Positions 32,358 to 45,900 of a stretch of DNA of 64,000 bases are shown here, in pieces. Source of the DNA: Canna indica (lineage: Eukaryota; Streptophyta; Magnoliopsida; Zingiberales; Cannaceae); the NCBI GenBank assembly GCA_034359265.1, contig CP136890.1:96621501-96685500 (forward strand). The letters run 5' to 3'. The notes under the pieces are model-generated. The model saw only the letters and a list, made by a program, of their open reading frames with translations. It searched no databases and was not told where the DNA came from. Numbering within the stretch: position 1 is the stretch's first letter; each line of letters begins with the position of its first letter. The position numbers were made by a program, and so were the translations under genes.

Positions 32358-33283
32358 CTCAAAATTGTAACATGATATTTTACATGTAGACGACGAAACA
32401 ATCTCTAAAATGTAGCGGTCATTATAACGACGTCGACTCTCCTTCGTGACTGAGGGAGAACAGGGGACTCTCTTTCGTGAGCCCTAAACCTAACTTTTGC
32501 AGTCGCTCCGGCCTCCGGTAATCCCTAATTCTCCAATTCCAACTACTTGGGCCGCCCCGAGATCCCAATTAATAAACCCACCCTTCCTTCGCTGTTCATC
32601 TGAGGTAAGATCTTCTTGTCCCTGAATCAACTTTAGCTCTGATTTGCTTCTTCTCGGTGGAATCCCTTCTCTGGTCTATGGGTGGTGGATCATACTTGGA
32701 TCCTATGGCCGGGGTTCTATTTTCGCCCGCGATATTTCTTTGTTTCTTTCGTTTCATATGGGTAATTGGTTTTAGGTGGAATTTTCTGATTGATTATTGG
32801 TTTCGTGATTCTTTTGGTTTAATTTGTTGCTCGTGATACTTAATATTTGCAATCAAGTGTTAGTTTTACCGATTTTTCTTGGCATTGATGCAATTTGTGG
32901 ATGTTGTAGCTGGATTCTTTATATTTGCTTCTCGCTGCGCCTCTATTCAGATTTCGGTCTTTTGATGCAGATAGGAGTCATTGGTTGTGTGATTCCGATA
33001 TCTGATTCTTTTTTGTGCAATTCTCTTTCAGTTTTTTAGGGTGGAGTCTTTTCTTTCATATGGTCAATTACTTAGGTGCCTTATATTGCATGTTAATGTT
33101 AGTTGATTTTCACTTGATTATTGTGCTTTTTCCAATATCTGCATGTTATTCCTTTTTGGGGGGCAAGATCTTCCTTTTTATCATCCTCTTTTGCTCAGTT
33201 GATAAGCACTCATTTGCACATACAATTACCAGATGGAATGTGAAAGGGTAGTTATTTGATTATTTGAAGTTGAGAGATATCTC
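32358..33283 (+). promoter_or_regulatory. Promoter and spliced leader of the IES2 gene
   Basis: A leader exon seems to start near 32430-32460 and ends at 32604 before gtaagatc, a strong donor. The intron runs to an acceptor just upstream of the start codon; caattaccag (33232) and atttgaag (33269) are candidates. If the first is used, the exon opens with an 8-codon upstream ORF (ATG 33233 to TGA 33259) ahead of the main ATG. Confidence 0.55.
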
Positions 33284-35969
33284 ATGGAGAGCTTGGGGGG
33301 CATGGGATTCAGTGGTGCAAGGAAGCCAAGGAGTACTACTTTGAGACGACCTCGACCTGAGGCACAGCTGGTTTCCGAGTCTTGTGATATCTCACCTCTG
33401 TCTTCTACTCCATCCTTGAATAATTCAAGGAAGCTTTCTCCTGATGATGATGGAGGTAGTGAATCCAGCATCCGCAGGAAGGAAATTTATCTTAACAACC
33501 CTCCTCCAAAAAGTTCATCTGCCAATATGACTTCTTCGAAAAAGATTAAGGGTGGTAAGACATTCGGAGAGGTTGATGGTGGGTATCATGAAGTTGGTAG
33601 TTCGAGAGGTGGGCATGGATATGACTTGAAACGTTGCAGCGAAGGTGTCCTTGCCCCAGCTAAGTGGAATAGTACAGACAAGGTGAAAGAAGATGCTGAG
33701 AAGAGATCAAGATCCCCAGATGTCAATGTGGAGAATTATAACATAATTCAACAGGATGGGGCTTCCAATGCAACATCTGAAAACAAGCCAAGGAAGGTGA
33801 AGCTCAAGGTTGGTGGAGTCACACACACAATACTGAAGGCAGGTGATGGCGGAACTTCTGCGAAACCTTCACGTACCTCAGACACATCTAGGCATCGTCT
33901 AAAGATCATTTCCAGGGTAATATACTGCCAAGGGTTGTTTTTCGTTTTTTTACATTAGTAACATTTCTTTTTTTTTTAAAGACAAATAATCCATATAGCC
34001 GACCTCATCTAGCATGGATTAAGTCTTAGTTGTTGTTGTAACATCTTATTTTTTAAAAATTGAGGTAAAATTAATTTATCATATTTTATCAAATTATTTG
34101 GTTGTTATTTCTTTCACTAGCTCTTTTATATGGTGATTAAACCTACTAAAAAAGTAGTGCCATTATCAGTTTTGTCGATCCAAATGTCCTAAGAATTTGT
34201 TTTGTTTGATTTAATAAATTCTGGAGTGCTGCTCTCTAACCTAATTTTTATTGTATAAATTGGTTCTGATACTCATGCAAAGATATGTGCACTTTGGGGT
34301 GTGAGCAACATTTTGATACATTTTTCTACTTGCAGGACTATGCTGATGGTCATTCCTTACCAGAAAGGGGGAATGGTTCTCAAGGAGATCAAAGGAAGGA
34401 CTTCAGCGGATCAAGCATTACTCGTGGGTCAAAGGAGGAATCTAGTGGAACAGCATTTGAAGCAAGCTTAGTTGGAAAGCAAGCTGACAAGCTTCACATT
34501 GTAACCTCCTCTGAGCCTACTCGTAAGAGTAAGAGGGTCCCAAAGAAGCGCGTATTTGATGATGATGAGGAAGATGATGAGATTCGATACCTTGAGAAAC
34601 TTAAAACTTCTAAGGTTTCTGCAGATGATTCGGCTGAGAATGCTGCTTATGAGATGGATAACAGCGAGAACAGTGTGAAAAAAAGGAAAATATCCAAACT
34701 TCCTAAAAATAAGAATATTGCTTATGAGATGGATGATGACTATCTTTCCTCTCTATCAATTAAAGAGAATAGGAAGAAGTTGAGAGCAGGAAAAGAATCT
34801 GATGATACTGACTATGTTGAAGAGGAAGAACTTGCTTCTGATGTTGAGCCTGATATCAAGAAAAGGAAACAGAAGGAAACTAATGGCTCACCAGCTGATG
34901 TTAGAAGTGAACCTCTTACCACACGACAACGAGCACTTCAATCAGGAAAAGGTGGCAATGGAGAAAGTTTCATCGAGTTCCCAAATGGGTTACCACCTGC
35001 ACCTTCTAGAAGTAAGCCTGATATTTACTGCTTTAATTTGACGATGATGTTTTTCATCTGTTCTTACCTTGGATAATGATCTCAGAGCAAAAGGAGAAGT
35101 TATCTGAAGTAGAGATACAAGCCAAGAAAGCAGAGGCTGCTCAAAGACGGAAAATGCAAGTAGAGAAGCAAGCTAGAGAATCTGAGGTAAAACCCTATTC
35201 CCCCCCTCCCCCCTAGTTCTTTGATGTTATATGTCGCCACGGTCATGTAATTGCCTGATTAATCTTAATTTTCAAGGCTGAGGCAATAAGGAAAATATTG
35301 GGCCAAGATTCTGACAAGAAGAAAGAAGAAAAGAAGCAGAAAGAACTTGAAGAAAAGGTATGTCTCTCAAATTTAGTGCAAGTAAATTAAGATTGACTCC
35401 CTGCACTTTTTAATTCCCTCTGGATTCTTTTTTTTTTCTTTTGCGCAGGCAAAATCCGCTAAGTTGCAAGAATTAGGTCCTAGCACCATTAGATGGGTCA
35501 TTGGACCACTTGGCACGGTGGTTACATTTGCGGATGATGTGGGTCTTCCGACCATATTCAACTCCAAGCCTTGCAGGTGAGATATAAAAAGAAGTTTGAA
35601 CTTGTGAGTTAAAAATTTTAAGTTAGGAGCTTTTAAATTTAGAGTATTTTTGAATACCATATTTAATTTAGAGTACTGCTGAAGAGTATCTTTTGCTTGT
35701 GGGATGCTTAATAATCTTCGCTCTCCATTCCTATTCTTTGGTTTTTGGCATCTTAAGTTTTGTTAACTACCTATAAGGTTCCTGCTTATTACTAATAGTT
35801 TCTTCTGCATTACTATATATCCAGTTACCCTCCGCCGCGAGAGAAATGTGCAGCGCCTTCATGTACAAATGCATACAAGTATCGAGACTCCAAGACTAAG
35901 CTTCCCTTGTGTAGCCTGCAGTGCTATAAAGCTGTTCAAAGAAGTGCTGAGCCATCAATAACGTGTTGA
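33284..35969 (+). CDS. IES2: INO80 complex subunit B (IES2-like), PAPA-1 and HIT zinc finger
   Basis: Six coding exons with GT/AG borders and agreeing phases: 33284-33916, 34336-35011, 35086-35186, 35277-35357, 35449-35576, 35825-35969; total 587 residues. The first half is Ser/Lys-rich and disordered, with KVKLKVGGVTHTILKAG near residue 180. Exon 2 is acidic (VFDDDEEDDEIRYLEKLK). The PAPA-1 region (about 400-490) has PLTTRQRALQSGKGG, EAAQRRKMQVEKQARESEAE and AIRKILGQDS. The C-end is a HIT zinc finger (about 545-580; CAAPSCTNAYKYRDSKTKLP, LCSLQCYKAV), giving the C-x4-C...C-x3-C pattern. IES2/INO80B binds the Rvb1/Rvb2 and Ino80 core of the nuclear INO80 chromatin remodeller. The start is the first ATG after the leader intron. 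Exon 1 continues open past its donor, but only the spliced form keeps family similarity. Confidence 0.92.
33980..34050 (+). mobile_element. LINE 3' tail relic in IES2 intron 1
   Basis: The sequence ccatatagccgacctcatct, followed by agcatggattaag and a TTG-rich end, is the same 3' terminus as in the LINE relic at 1600-1905. It is only about 70 bp long. Confidence 0.6.
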
Positions 35970-36954
35970 TATTAGTATTCTTGTATATGTGACTCAATAA
36001 AGTTACGTTTGTTAGTCCTTATGCATCAGGGAGTGAAGAGGTTTAAGCCTTGAGTTGAAATGATGTAGAGTTTTTATCATTCTTTACAGTATTTACATGG
36101 TTATTGGTATAGTATGGTAATTCCTAGTTTTTAACCCTGCAACCTTCTTTGCTGGAGAATCCAATTTAACTTATCAAATGCTTCCTTCCATTGATTAGTC
36201 TCATGAATGCAACTGTAAACAAACAATTCAACACTCACACTGGTGCAGAAGCATCTAGTCTCCAAAATGTTCACAGGCTGCTGATATGAACTTGTGGTTG
36301 TCATTAAGTTCCTGCTAAAATGTTAGTTTTTTTGTTCAATGCGCTTTTTTGTTATTTTTTTCTTTCATAATTCATATTTTGTTCATTGGTGGTGAAATGT
36401 TTCTTTTTCCTCTTCGAAACAACTAAATGAACCGTTAAATCGTTAATAACGGAAACAGATGTTTTATTTAAAATCAAAACAGACGTTTTCCTTTAAGCGG
36501 AAAATTTTATGACATCGGTTCTCCAACACGGATAGAGTCGGTGAGGTGGTTTATCAACCTGGATAGCGCTTCCTGCAACTAGGCTGAAGGAGCAAAATGA
36601 TGGGCCAATTTTGGCTGTGAAGATTGAAGAAGTGTAGTATGAAGAGTGTGCGACGACGGGCTACCAAAAAATTGGTGCTCGCTATTTCTTCCGCATACAT
36701 TATTCTACGCAGTCGTCCGCACCCATGATCCGCCTCCGAACCAATAGGAAGTACTTTTGCGATGGTGCGATCTCTTCTCTACTTCGAATCCTCCGCCCTT
36801 TCCAACGGACTCCTCGAGGTCTCTCTTGCGCTTCATCCCTCCTGTTCTACATATACCATCCGATCTTCCGCCCCTCAAAACCCTAGTTTTCCCCTCCATT
36901 TCTCTCTCTCCTCATTCTTCTCCAATCTGTTCTTCATTGTCGCTTCCTCCCACG
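35970..36954. other. 3' flank of IES2 and upstream region of LPD
   Basis: AATAAA at 35996-36001, 27 bp after the stop, may be one poly(A) signal of IES2. From about 36750 the sequence is CT-rich and probably the 5' leader of LPD; an in-frame upstream ATG exists at 36757, but the transit peptide begins more naturally at 36955. No other gene seen. Confidence 0.5.
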
Positions 36955-39900
36955 ATGCCGGCCTCCGTCTCTCTCTCGTTCGCGCTACCCCTCTCCTCTG
37001 CAGCTGTCTCCAGATCTGATCCATTGGCCACCGCCGCCGCTCCCTTCGGCGCCTTCCGCCGCTCCGGTCTCCGCTTCTGCGGCCTCCGCAAGGAGGTCTT
37101 GTCCATCCGCTCGCTGAATTCAGCGGTCTCGCGGCGGATCACCACCCCGAATCCCGCTCGGCAGCTCTCTACGAAGACCTTGGCCGCCGCCAAGGATAAC
37201 GGGAGCCCCTCCAAGGACTTCGATTATGATCTGGTCATCATCGGAGCTGGGGTTGGAGGCCACGGTGCTGCCCTCCATGCTGTCGAGAGGGTAATGATAT
37301 CTGTTTGTGAGTAATTTTTTTCCTGTTTGTTCAATTGCGTCTGAGGTCCTTAATAGTATGAGTTTGGGTTCTAGTCAGTAGTCACCCAAGCTTTATAGAA
37401 ATTTTGCAATAGTTGGTAAGTAGCAGTTTTCTCTTTTTACTATCTTCCTTTTACCCATATCTTGATTAGGCTGATGTCTTTATTAAAATTATTTCCTTAT
37501 TCAACCATCCATGCTTCTGCAGTATAAAGGATACCAGTGGCTTGCTCTATAGTGATAAATTTTGTAGTTACTTTTGTGCTTTACCTTTTTTCTATTAATT
37601 CTGTCGCATAATAGGTTAGTCCACCATGAGTTGTTATCCATGTTGCTTGAAATGCACAGGAATAACCTACTGATATTCCTGAAACATAGCAAGTAGCAAA
37701 TTGGGTTGCAGATGGACATTAAAGCAAAGGCACATCAAGAACAAGCAATTGCAGAGAAACTTATTAGTCTGGCACTTCTCTTGCACAAACGGATGTTTAT
37801 TTTATTATGCACAAGAACAATAATATATTGTATCAATCTGAACGAATTATCAAATATCTTGGCTATATAGTTCTATTCTCATGTTATCTGGGCATTTAAA
37901 AAATTCCGAGGCTCTTTAATTTTCTTTTCCCCGAATTAGCCCTGAAATATGATCTTTATTTTGCAGGGTTTGAAAACTGCTATTATTGAAGGGGATGTTG
38001 TTGGTGGGACTTGTGTCAATAGGGGGTGTGTTCCATCTAAAGCTCTTCTTGCTGTTAGTGGTCGCATGCGTGAACTTCAAGATGAGCATCATATGAAGGC
38101 CATGGGCTTACAGGTATTTAATTGTCACATCTGGTTTCTCTTATTTTTAAGATGGGTAGCATTGTCTTCAATAGAGGACATGTTTTGGGTAGTTCCATAA
38201 AGAAGACATGCTTTTCTTCATCTTCATCATATTTTCTAATGTTCTTCATAAGTTTGTTTAATTCAATCATTTGCATCTCATCTATACAACTCCCTTGACC
38301 GAAGAGACATGGGATATTTTGCTAAATTAATGCTCTTATATATGCAAACTGATCTGCTGAACATCATTGTTACATACTATGCCATGATGAAGACTCTATA
38401 AGTTAGCATCTTATTGTACTTGTACCTTATTTGTCCCCCCGCCCCCCGCCCCCCCCGGCCCCGAGCCAAGACGTGGCGGCGACTCGAACACCAGCAGCGG
38501 AAGGAAAAGTCACGAATCATCATAAAATAAAATAACAACATAAAAATCCATAAGTCCGATCAAATACAAGATTTACAAAATATCAAATAGGTCTACATAT
38601 TACAGCTTCAAAATAACAATATCAATATCAAGAGCTATAAGACGATAAAGCAAAACAAAATAAAATAAAAACAGTCGCCATCAGAGCTCCACATCTACGA
38701 TTGACCACTAGCTGTCTAAAAACTATCTACATCTCGATCTACAAATCGATCGCTCACCCCTGCAAGTCTGAAGCAAAAACAACGGAGATCAGCGGGTGCT
38801 GAGTAGGAGAATCACAATATGATCAACGACATGAATAAGGTGTCAACTCAACGATGCACAACAACATGGCCTAAGATGCAATCAAAGGCAATAAACACAA
38901 CAAATACTCCTCACTTACTCCTAAACAACATCAACTGAATCATCGAGCGTGCGGACCAGTGGGTAAAAACTCCGCACTCTACCACTTGCAGAATGGCATC
39001 AATCGTCCGCTCCAACAGTGATACGACTACCCCCACCAAGCAGGTAGCCCGTCAGATGTCGCGGCCGACATCCCCACACCCGAAGGTGCCCAAAGTGACT
39101 AGTCAATATCCATACCCTCTCCCATCCCTAGGGTGGGGTACCGCAATAAAATGGTCATGGACCGAAGTCCTCTCCAAGGCCGGAGCCTCCAGAACGACAA
39201 CAACCATGCAACTCGACTCCAAGAGTGCAACAAGGTATATCACCATGATCAATAATATAGCAACAACTCCAAGTGATAACAACATGCACAACATGATAAT
39301 AACATACCATCATCATGATCAACAATATAACAACTCCAAGTGATTATGACATGATCAACAGGATAATAACATGCTCAACAAGTAAACAATACCATATATA
39401 AGAACATGATACTATGCACACGATGACTAATCCAATGCACCAAAGGATTAACATAACATACTATGATCAAGAATAAACACCAATAAGCAACAATAAAATG
39501 CAACACATGCAATTTCTCTACATGGTATGTCCAACAATAATGTGCAACATGAGTTCAATCAATTTCAAGAAACAAAGCAAACACCGGAAGCAAGGATATT
39601 TCCGTAATTTATCTCCGACGACAAATCAACATCAGACAAAGACAAGGAACGACAGACTTGCAAGCTCAACTCATGCTCAACCCACTCTCCAAACCACAAT
39701 TATTTCATACTAACTAATCAACTAAATTCTCCTACTAATAATTTAATATTATTTAAACACCTCGACAACCTCGACAACTAACCAACTGAAAGAACATCCT
39801 AACAATGTTTTCTCAGAAAACCGACCCCACCATCGCGTTCAGCACGCGAAAATGATCAAGATTACTATTCACCTTAACTTCAACCGATAACCCGGGATCC

Positions 39901-42900
39901 ACCAAATAAATTAATTTCAAACACAACTATCACTCACTTACTAACCAACAATAAAATACCGAAAATATAAAAATCCTACCAAACGATCTCCAATCTGAAA
40001 TCTGACACCACCATCGCATTCAGCACGCGAAAATCTACAACTTTGGTATTCACCTCAACTTAATCCGACGACTCTACGATCAACTATAAAAATACCCCAA
40101 TAATCCACAAATCAACCTCATTTCATACGATACAGATCTCTTCTCTAAACACCTATTTATTAAATCAAATAAATCAAAAATACCCCTCTCCCTCACTCGT
40201 CTCCCTCTCCCCTTCGCCCCTGCCCGACGCCGCCTCCCCTGCTCCGCTCGAACCCACGCCGGTCGGCCCTCCCGGCCACCGGTGATCACCCCGGCCGGCC
40301 CTTTCGGCCTCGGCGGCGGGACACCCACCACCTCTCTCTCTCTCTCCTTTTTCTTCTTCTTCTTCTTCTTCTTCTTCTTCTTCTCCCGATCTCCCTCTTC
40401 TCCTCCGATCACCCGCAGACCTCTCCTCCCTCGGCCTGCTGCCGAGCCGTCACCAACCGGCGACTCCACGGCCCCGCCCAGTCCCACGATCGACCGAGCG
40501 GCGGCCCGGATGGCCCGCCCCGGCAGTGTTCGACTGCTCGGCGCCCAGTCCCACAACTGCTCGGCCCGGATGGCCGCCTGGCAGCCCGCAACCATCACGC
40601 GATCGCTGCGTGCGACTTCCGCACGCGATCAGCCGGGGGTACGGCGCAAGCAACCTCTTCCCCTTGTCTTCGTCGTCCGATTCGTCGGAGATCGAAAATG
40701 AAGCAACAGAGAGGATGAGATCTCCTACCTCGATTCCACGACTCCGGCGACGACGAGCTCCACCGGCGACACGCGCGCCGACTCCTCTGATCACCAGGAT
40801 CTCCTCTCCTCCACCTCTTCTTCCCTTCTTCTCTCACATCTTTCCTCTCTTAAAACCCCTCAACAGCACCTCACCCTCGTCTGCCCCTGCCCTCCGCCAC
40901 CCCGCCACCTGCCACAGCCATCCCTCCTCCCCACTCCTCATTCATTTGGGTTGACTTCAATTATTTTTTTTTAAAAAAAACCCAGGCATAACATTATTCA
41001 TTTTCATTCACTTGAATCATGGTTTCATGGCCCAGCTAATTTCATGAAAATTATTTTTGTTTCTTTATCTTGCTAAAGTTTGTCCTTTTTTTTCTAATGC
41101 AATCGAATCTGTCAGACCAAAAGTTCTGTAATTTGTTCATCATTTTATTGTAATCTACCTGTCATGTTTAAATGCTTCAGTGCTCTAAATGATAGGTTTC
41201 ATCTCCTGGTTATGATCGACAAGGTGTTGCTGATCATGCAAATAATCTTGCTTCAAAAATTCGGGGTAATCTGACTAATTCAATGAAAGCTTTAGGTGTT
41301 GATATACTCACAGGTGTTGGCACTATTGTGGTAAGTTGCATTAGTTTATGTTAGTCTTTTACTACACAGGATTATCATCATGGCTCATCATTTAATAGCT
41401 GAGTTTCCATCTTGTGTTAGATTGTAACATATCATCTTATGGCCATCTTTTTTTCATAAGAATTTAAATATTATCTTATTTTATCTCCCTTTATTATGTT
41501 ATTTATTGTAACTAAGGAGTGTATCTGCAATTATTTTAATAAATTGTTTTCATAAAATTCTTCTAGTTTGTATAATATGTGATGTGATGAAATGTAGCTT
41601 AAAATTCGTATGTAATCATGGAGGCTGAGGCAACATTAGTTGGTCTAAATTCTGGCAATCCTTGTGCAAAATATATTAACACTTAAATACTTAATTATAT
41701 TGTTTACTTTTTTCACACTATTTTTATCATTCGTATTGTTTTGTTTTAACTAAAAATTCAAACTGGTCATAACAATTTACTGTATTTTCCCCTGCTCAGT
41801 TGTGTATTAAACAACAGAAATACAATGGTGAGAACCTGACAATTCTGTATAAAAAACCACTATAATAGATAGATGAATGACAAAAATGCTTTTGTGGATA
41901 AAGGCACTTGGAAGGGAAAAAATGGTGTTTCATAAATGCGTAAGGCTTTGCCCCAGATATTTGCATTCCTATAACCTAAAGTACTTGGTTCAGTTTGGTT
42001 TAGACCAAATAACAAAAAACTGCTAAAAATTAATTTTTATTGATTGTTTTAAAAGTAAAAGTTTGATAAAAATAATATATATTAGAATAATAAATACCAA
42101 CCTTTTAGTTTAGTTTAAAATTCAAGAAAAAAGAGAAAAAAAATAAAGAAAATCTAATCAAAATAACTTATTCAAGGAAAAAATTGAACTGAAATTTCTT
42201 TAGTTTGAACCAACATATTGATGGCAGTAATTCTGGTTCAACATATAAATTTCAATACATTTCATGGTTTAAAATGTTCACTTCATATAATCTCAAAGGT
42301 TTCCTTTTCAGTTTTCATTTCATGTAACTGTAGTGGCAATGAATAGTAGAATAAGACAACCAAAATCTAGAATTTTATGGAATTTGAATTCAATTGGATA
42401 CTCCAGGTTAATCTATGTAACTGTAGGTTAGTTAGCAGGGATACCAAATTCTTCCTCTTTTCCATGATTGTTGTCAGGCTATTCTTGCTCTTGCAGACCA
42501 TTTCTTCTTCATGAATTTGTTTCAGTTTTTCCATACAATATTATTCTTAGAAGCAAACACTGACCACATCTCTTATGTTTTTATAATGTTTCTTCTATTA
42601 CTATGCGTGATATAGTGGATCTTTAGTATTTTGCCATTGGTGAAGTGCCTTGTTAGAGTGTCATGAACTAAGGTCTTACCATACATATTTACCTTTTTGC
42701 CAAAAGGAAAGGGAACTAAGGTTTTACCACGTACACTGATGTTTTCAGGGGACCCAGAGGGTGAAGTATGGAAAAGTTGGGTTTCCTGATACAGAAGTTA
42801 CAGCTAGGAACATAATAATAGCTACTGGATCTGTTCCTTTTGTGCCGAATGGCATTGAAGTTGATGGTAACCTTTTATTTATCTCTCTAATTTTGTTGTT

Positions 42901-45900
42901 AATCAATCAACTATATGTGGACACTGTAGTGTCCGAAAATGCTCATGAATTTCATATCTGAAGATGAAATTCTTAATTATCTGTCGTGTTAGTAATTATA
43001 TTTTTGTGTGTGCACAAGATGATTTAAATGTGGAGAAAAGACCCAAATATTTGTTATTAATGTCACTTTCTTCATAAAATTTGTCCTAATGCTTTTTATT
43101 TATGACATTGAGTTTCATTGAATGATTTTTCGAAGATTTTTATTTTTGACAGTATTTCCTGATTTTCTACTTTATGAAATTTTAACTTAATCACATCAAC
43201 TCTTTCACAAGGATTGTTTATGCTTTAATCTGTTCTAAAGAAACTGAGAACATAGTTCAATTTCCATGTTCTTTTTTTCTTGACACATGACTTGGTATTC
43301 TTCAACAATCAATTGGGACTTCCAGTCCTTTCAGATGGATTTTTAACTTCTGCTTGCTCTTATATTTCAACCCAAATAAGCACCACAGTGGAAAGCATTT
43401 TGGGAGATTATACATCTAGATTTTTTCTGCAACTGTGACAATACTGTACTTGAATTTTACTGTTATTTTTGTGTTTTTTTGACACATACAACCTGATATC
43501 CATGAGTGTGATTAGGGTACTAAGTTACTCCAAGAAGTAGTTCCATGTTTAGGGACAATAATCTTTGTTCAACCATTTCCAATACTTATAATCTTATTCG
43601 TAATGCGTTCAGGTAAAACTGTATTTACTAGTGATCATGCACTCAAGCTGGAGTGGGTACCAGATTGGATAGCTATCGTAGGAAGTGGTTATATTGGACT
43701 TGAGTTTAGTGACGTATACACAGCCCTTGGTAGTGAGGTATTTATTCTCAGCCATTGGTCGACAGGCTATTTTTATTCCATGTTTCATTATTTTTGCTAG
43801 GTGTAGCTCCTAATTTTCTTGTACCGAATAATCAGTTTGCAAACTCATAATAATGATTTAAGTTCAGCAATATTATTCTTTAATGTACTTATGTACATAA
43901 TTTTAATATTTTTGTTTCTGCCTTTATGGTATTCATCCACAGTGTTAATTATCATGTTTTGTTATATATTTCTAGTCCTAACTTGCATGAGTGCAAGTCT
44001 TTACATTTCTTGCTCCCATATTCAAATTCTTATAGTTGGTATTAATATGGCTCCTTTTACTTAATTAATATGCTGGATTCTGTTCACTGGTCATGGTATC
44101 TGCTACAAGCTTAAAATTTGTAGTTAAGGACTTTCATATTGTAAATGGCGACTAACTATTGTTGATAATCTTCCTTGATGATACCCTCACCAGTAATCAG
44201 CCACTGGTAATAAATTATTACTAATTCTTATTTCAAATATTGCAATCATTTGGTAAAGTTTCTTCACCCTGCTAAATCTTCACAAAAAGGGGCTTGTCAA
44301 TAGACCTTGTACGTGAAACAGGTCCAGTGAAAAAGATACATGCTGGTAAAGCTTGAATCAGTATAAATTGAATTTACTAATAAAATCTCTAGATTGCTCC
44401 AAAGTTATAATATTAGATATTCAACACTAGGCATGATGCACTCTAATATTTAGTTATCTTATGTCATGACTATGAGTTCCACTTTTTTGCTTGTAATTTT
44501 CCTTTTTTCCTTTTGTTTTTTGTTTTTCTGTATCAGGTTACATTTGTTGAAGCTTTGGATCAGCTCATGCCTGGTTTCGATCCTGAGATAGGGAAGCTGG
44601 CCCAGAGAATTCTCATTAATCCTAGGAAGATTGATTATCATACTGGTGTATTTGCAAAAAAGGTTCTTATTCTCATGTCCTTAAATGGTGTTCCACTTTT
44701 AATTATAAGTTAAGCATAGTAATTGGTTGTACATGTCATAGATCACACCAGCAAGGGATGGCAAACCTGTTCTTATTGAACTTATTGATGCCAAGACGAA
44801 GGAACCAAAAGATACTCTAGAGGTATTATTCCTTGGCTCGAAACACTATCACCTTGGTCTTTGCAAACTTTCTGCAGAAAGTGAGTGCCAAGTCTAAGGT
44901 TCTGATTCTATTGTCCTTAATTGTGTGTGTTATGTTAATTGTTTTTATTTAAGTCCTTATTAATTAAGTGCAGGTAAATATTAACATCTAGTAATCAGAT
45001 TTATTACTTATTCACTTAGAAGTTATATAGAAGGAAATGTAAACCCATCAATCATAGTGGATAATAACAATCATCAACCATTATTTGGTTTCTCACTTTG
45101 CCCGCGCAAATGTAGATACAAATCATGAGACCCACCACTCCGCAGTTATAGCAATGTAGATGTAAGAATTGATACGTAGAATTAACTTAAAAATCATATT
45201 GATAATGATATGGAGGAGGAAAAGATCTTATAGGATTATTAATGATGTCTTCAAGAATTCTGTTTGTAACTTAAAGAATTCTCTTTGGAGTAAACAGATG
45301 GTCCTAGTGTCCATTATCTGCTTCAATGTTCTCACGGTTGTCTGCAGGTGGATGCAGCACTTATAGCAACTGGAAGGGCACCATTTACAAAGGGACTTGG
45401 CTTAGAAAATGTTGGTGTTTGAAAACTTGTTAACTTCTATTGGAGAAGAATAGGGGAAAAATATATAAGTGGGGTTTGACATTCTTGTATGGTTTCTTCC
45501 AGATAGATGTAGCTACAGTACGTGGTTTTGTCCCTGTTGATGAGCACATGCAAGTAATGGATACGGATGGTAATCTGGTTAGTCCTAAACTTTTTTGTTG
45601 TCTCACCTTATATCTTTTTATTGTAGACTGGCTTTAACCCTTAAATATCTATCTTTCCACAATAAGAAAACTATGTAATTTTAGATTTTTGTAGTTTCTT
45701 TCAGAATATAAGTTTTTCTAAAGTAATCTGCATAAATATCTGTATAGGTCCCTCATTTATATTGCATAGGAGATGCAAATGGGAAATTGATGCTTGCTCA
45801 TGTTGCCAGTGCACAAGGGATTTCAGGCACAATTACTTCCAAGAGCTATACTTATTTTCAATATACGTTAAATATGTTTGTTGTGTAATAATTGCCTTTT

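Noticed and set aside
40080..40954. Several long frames in all directions
   Set aside because: GC-rich, low-complexity part of the solo LTR in LPD intron 2. No start context, splice logic or family match.
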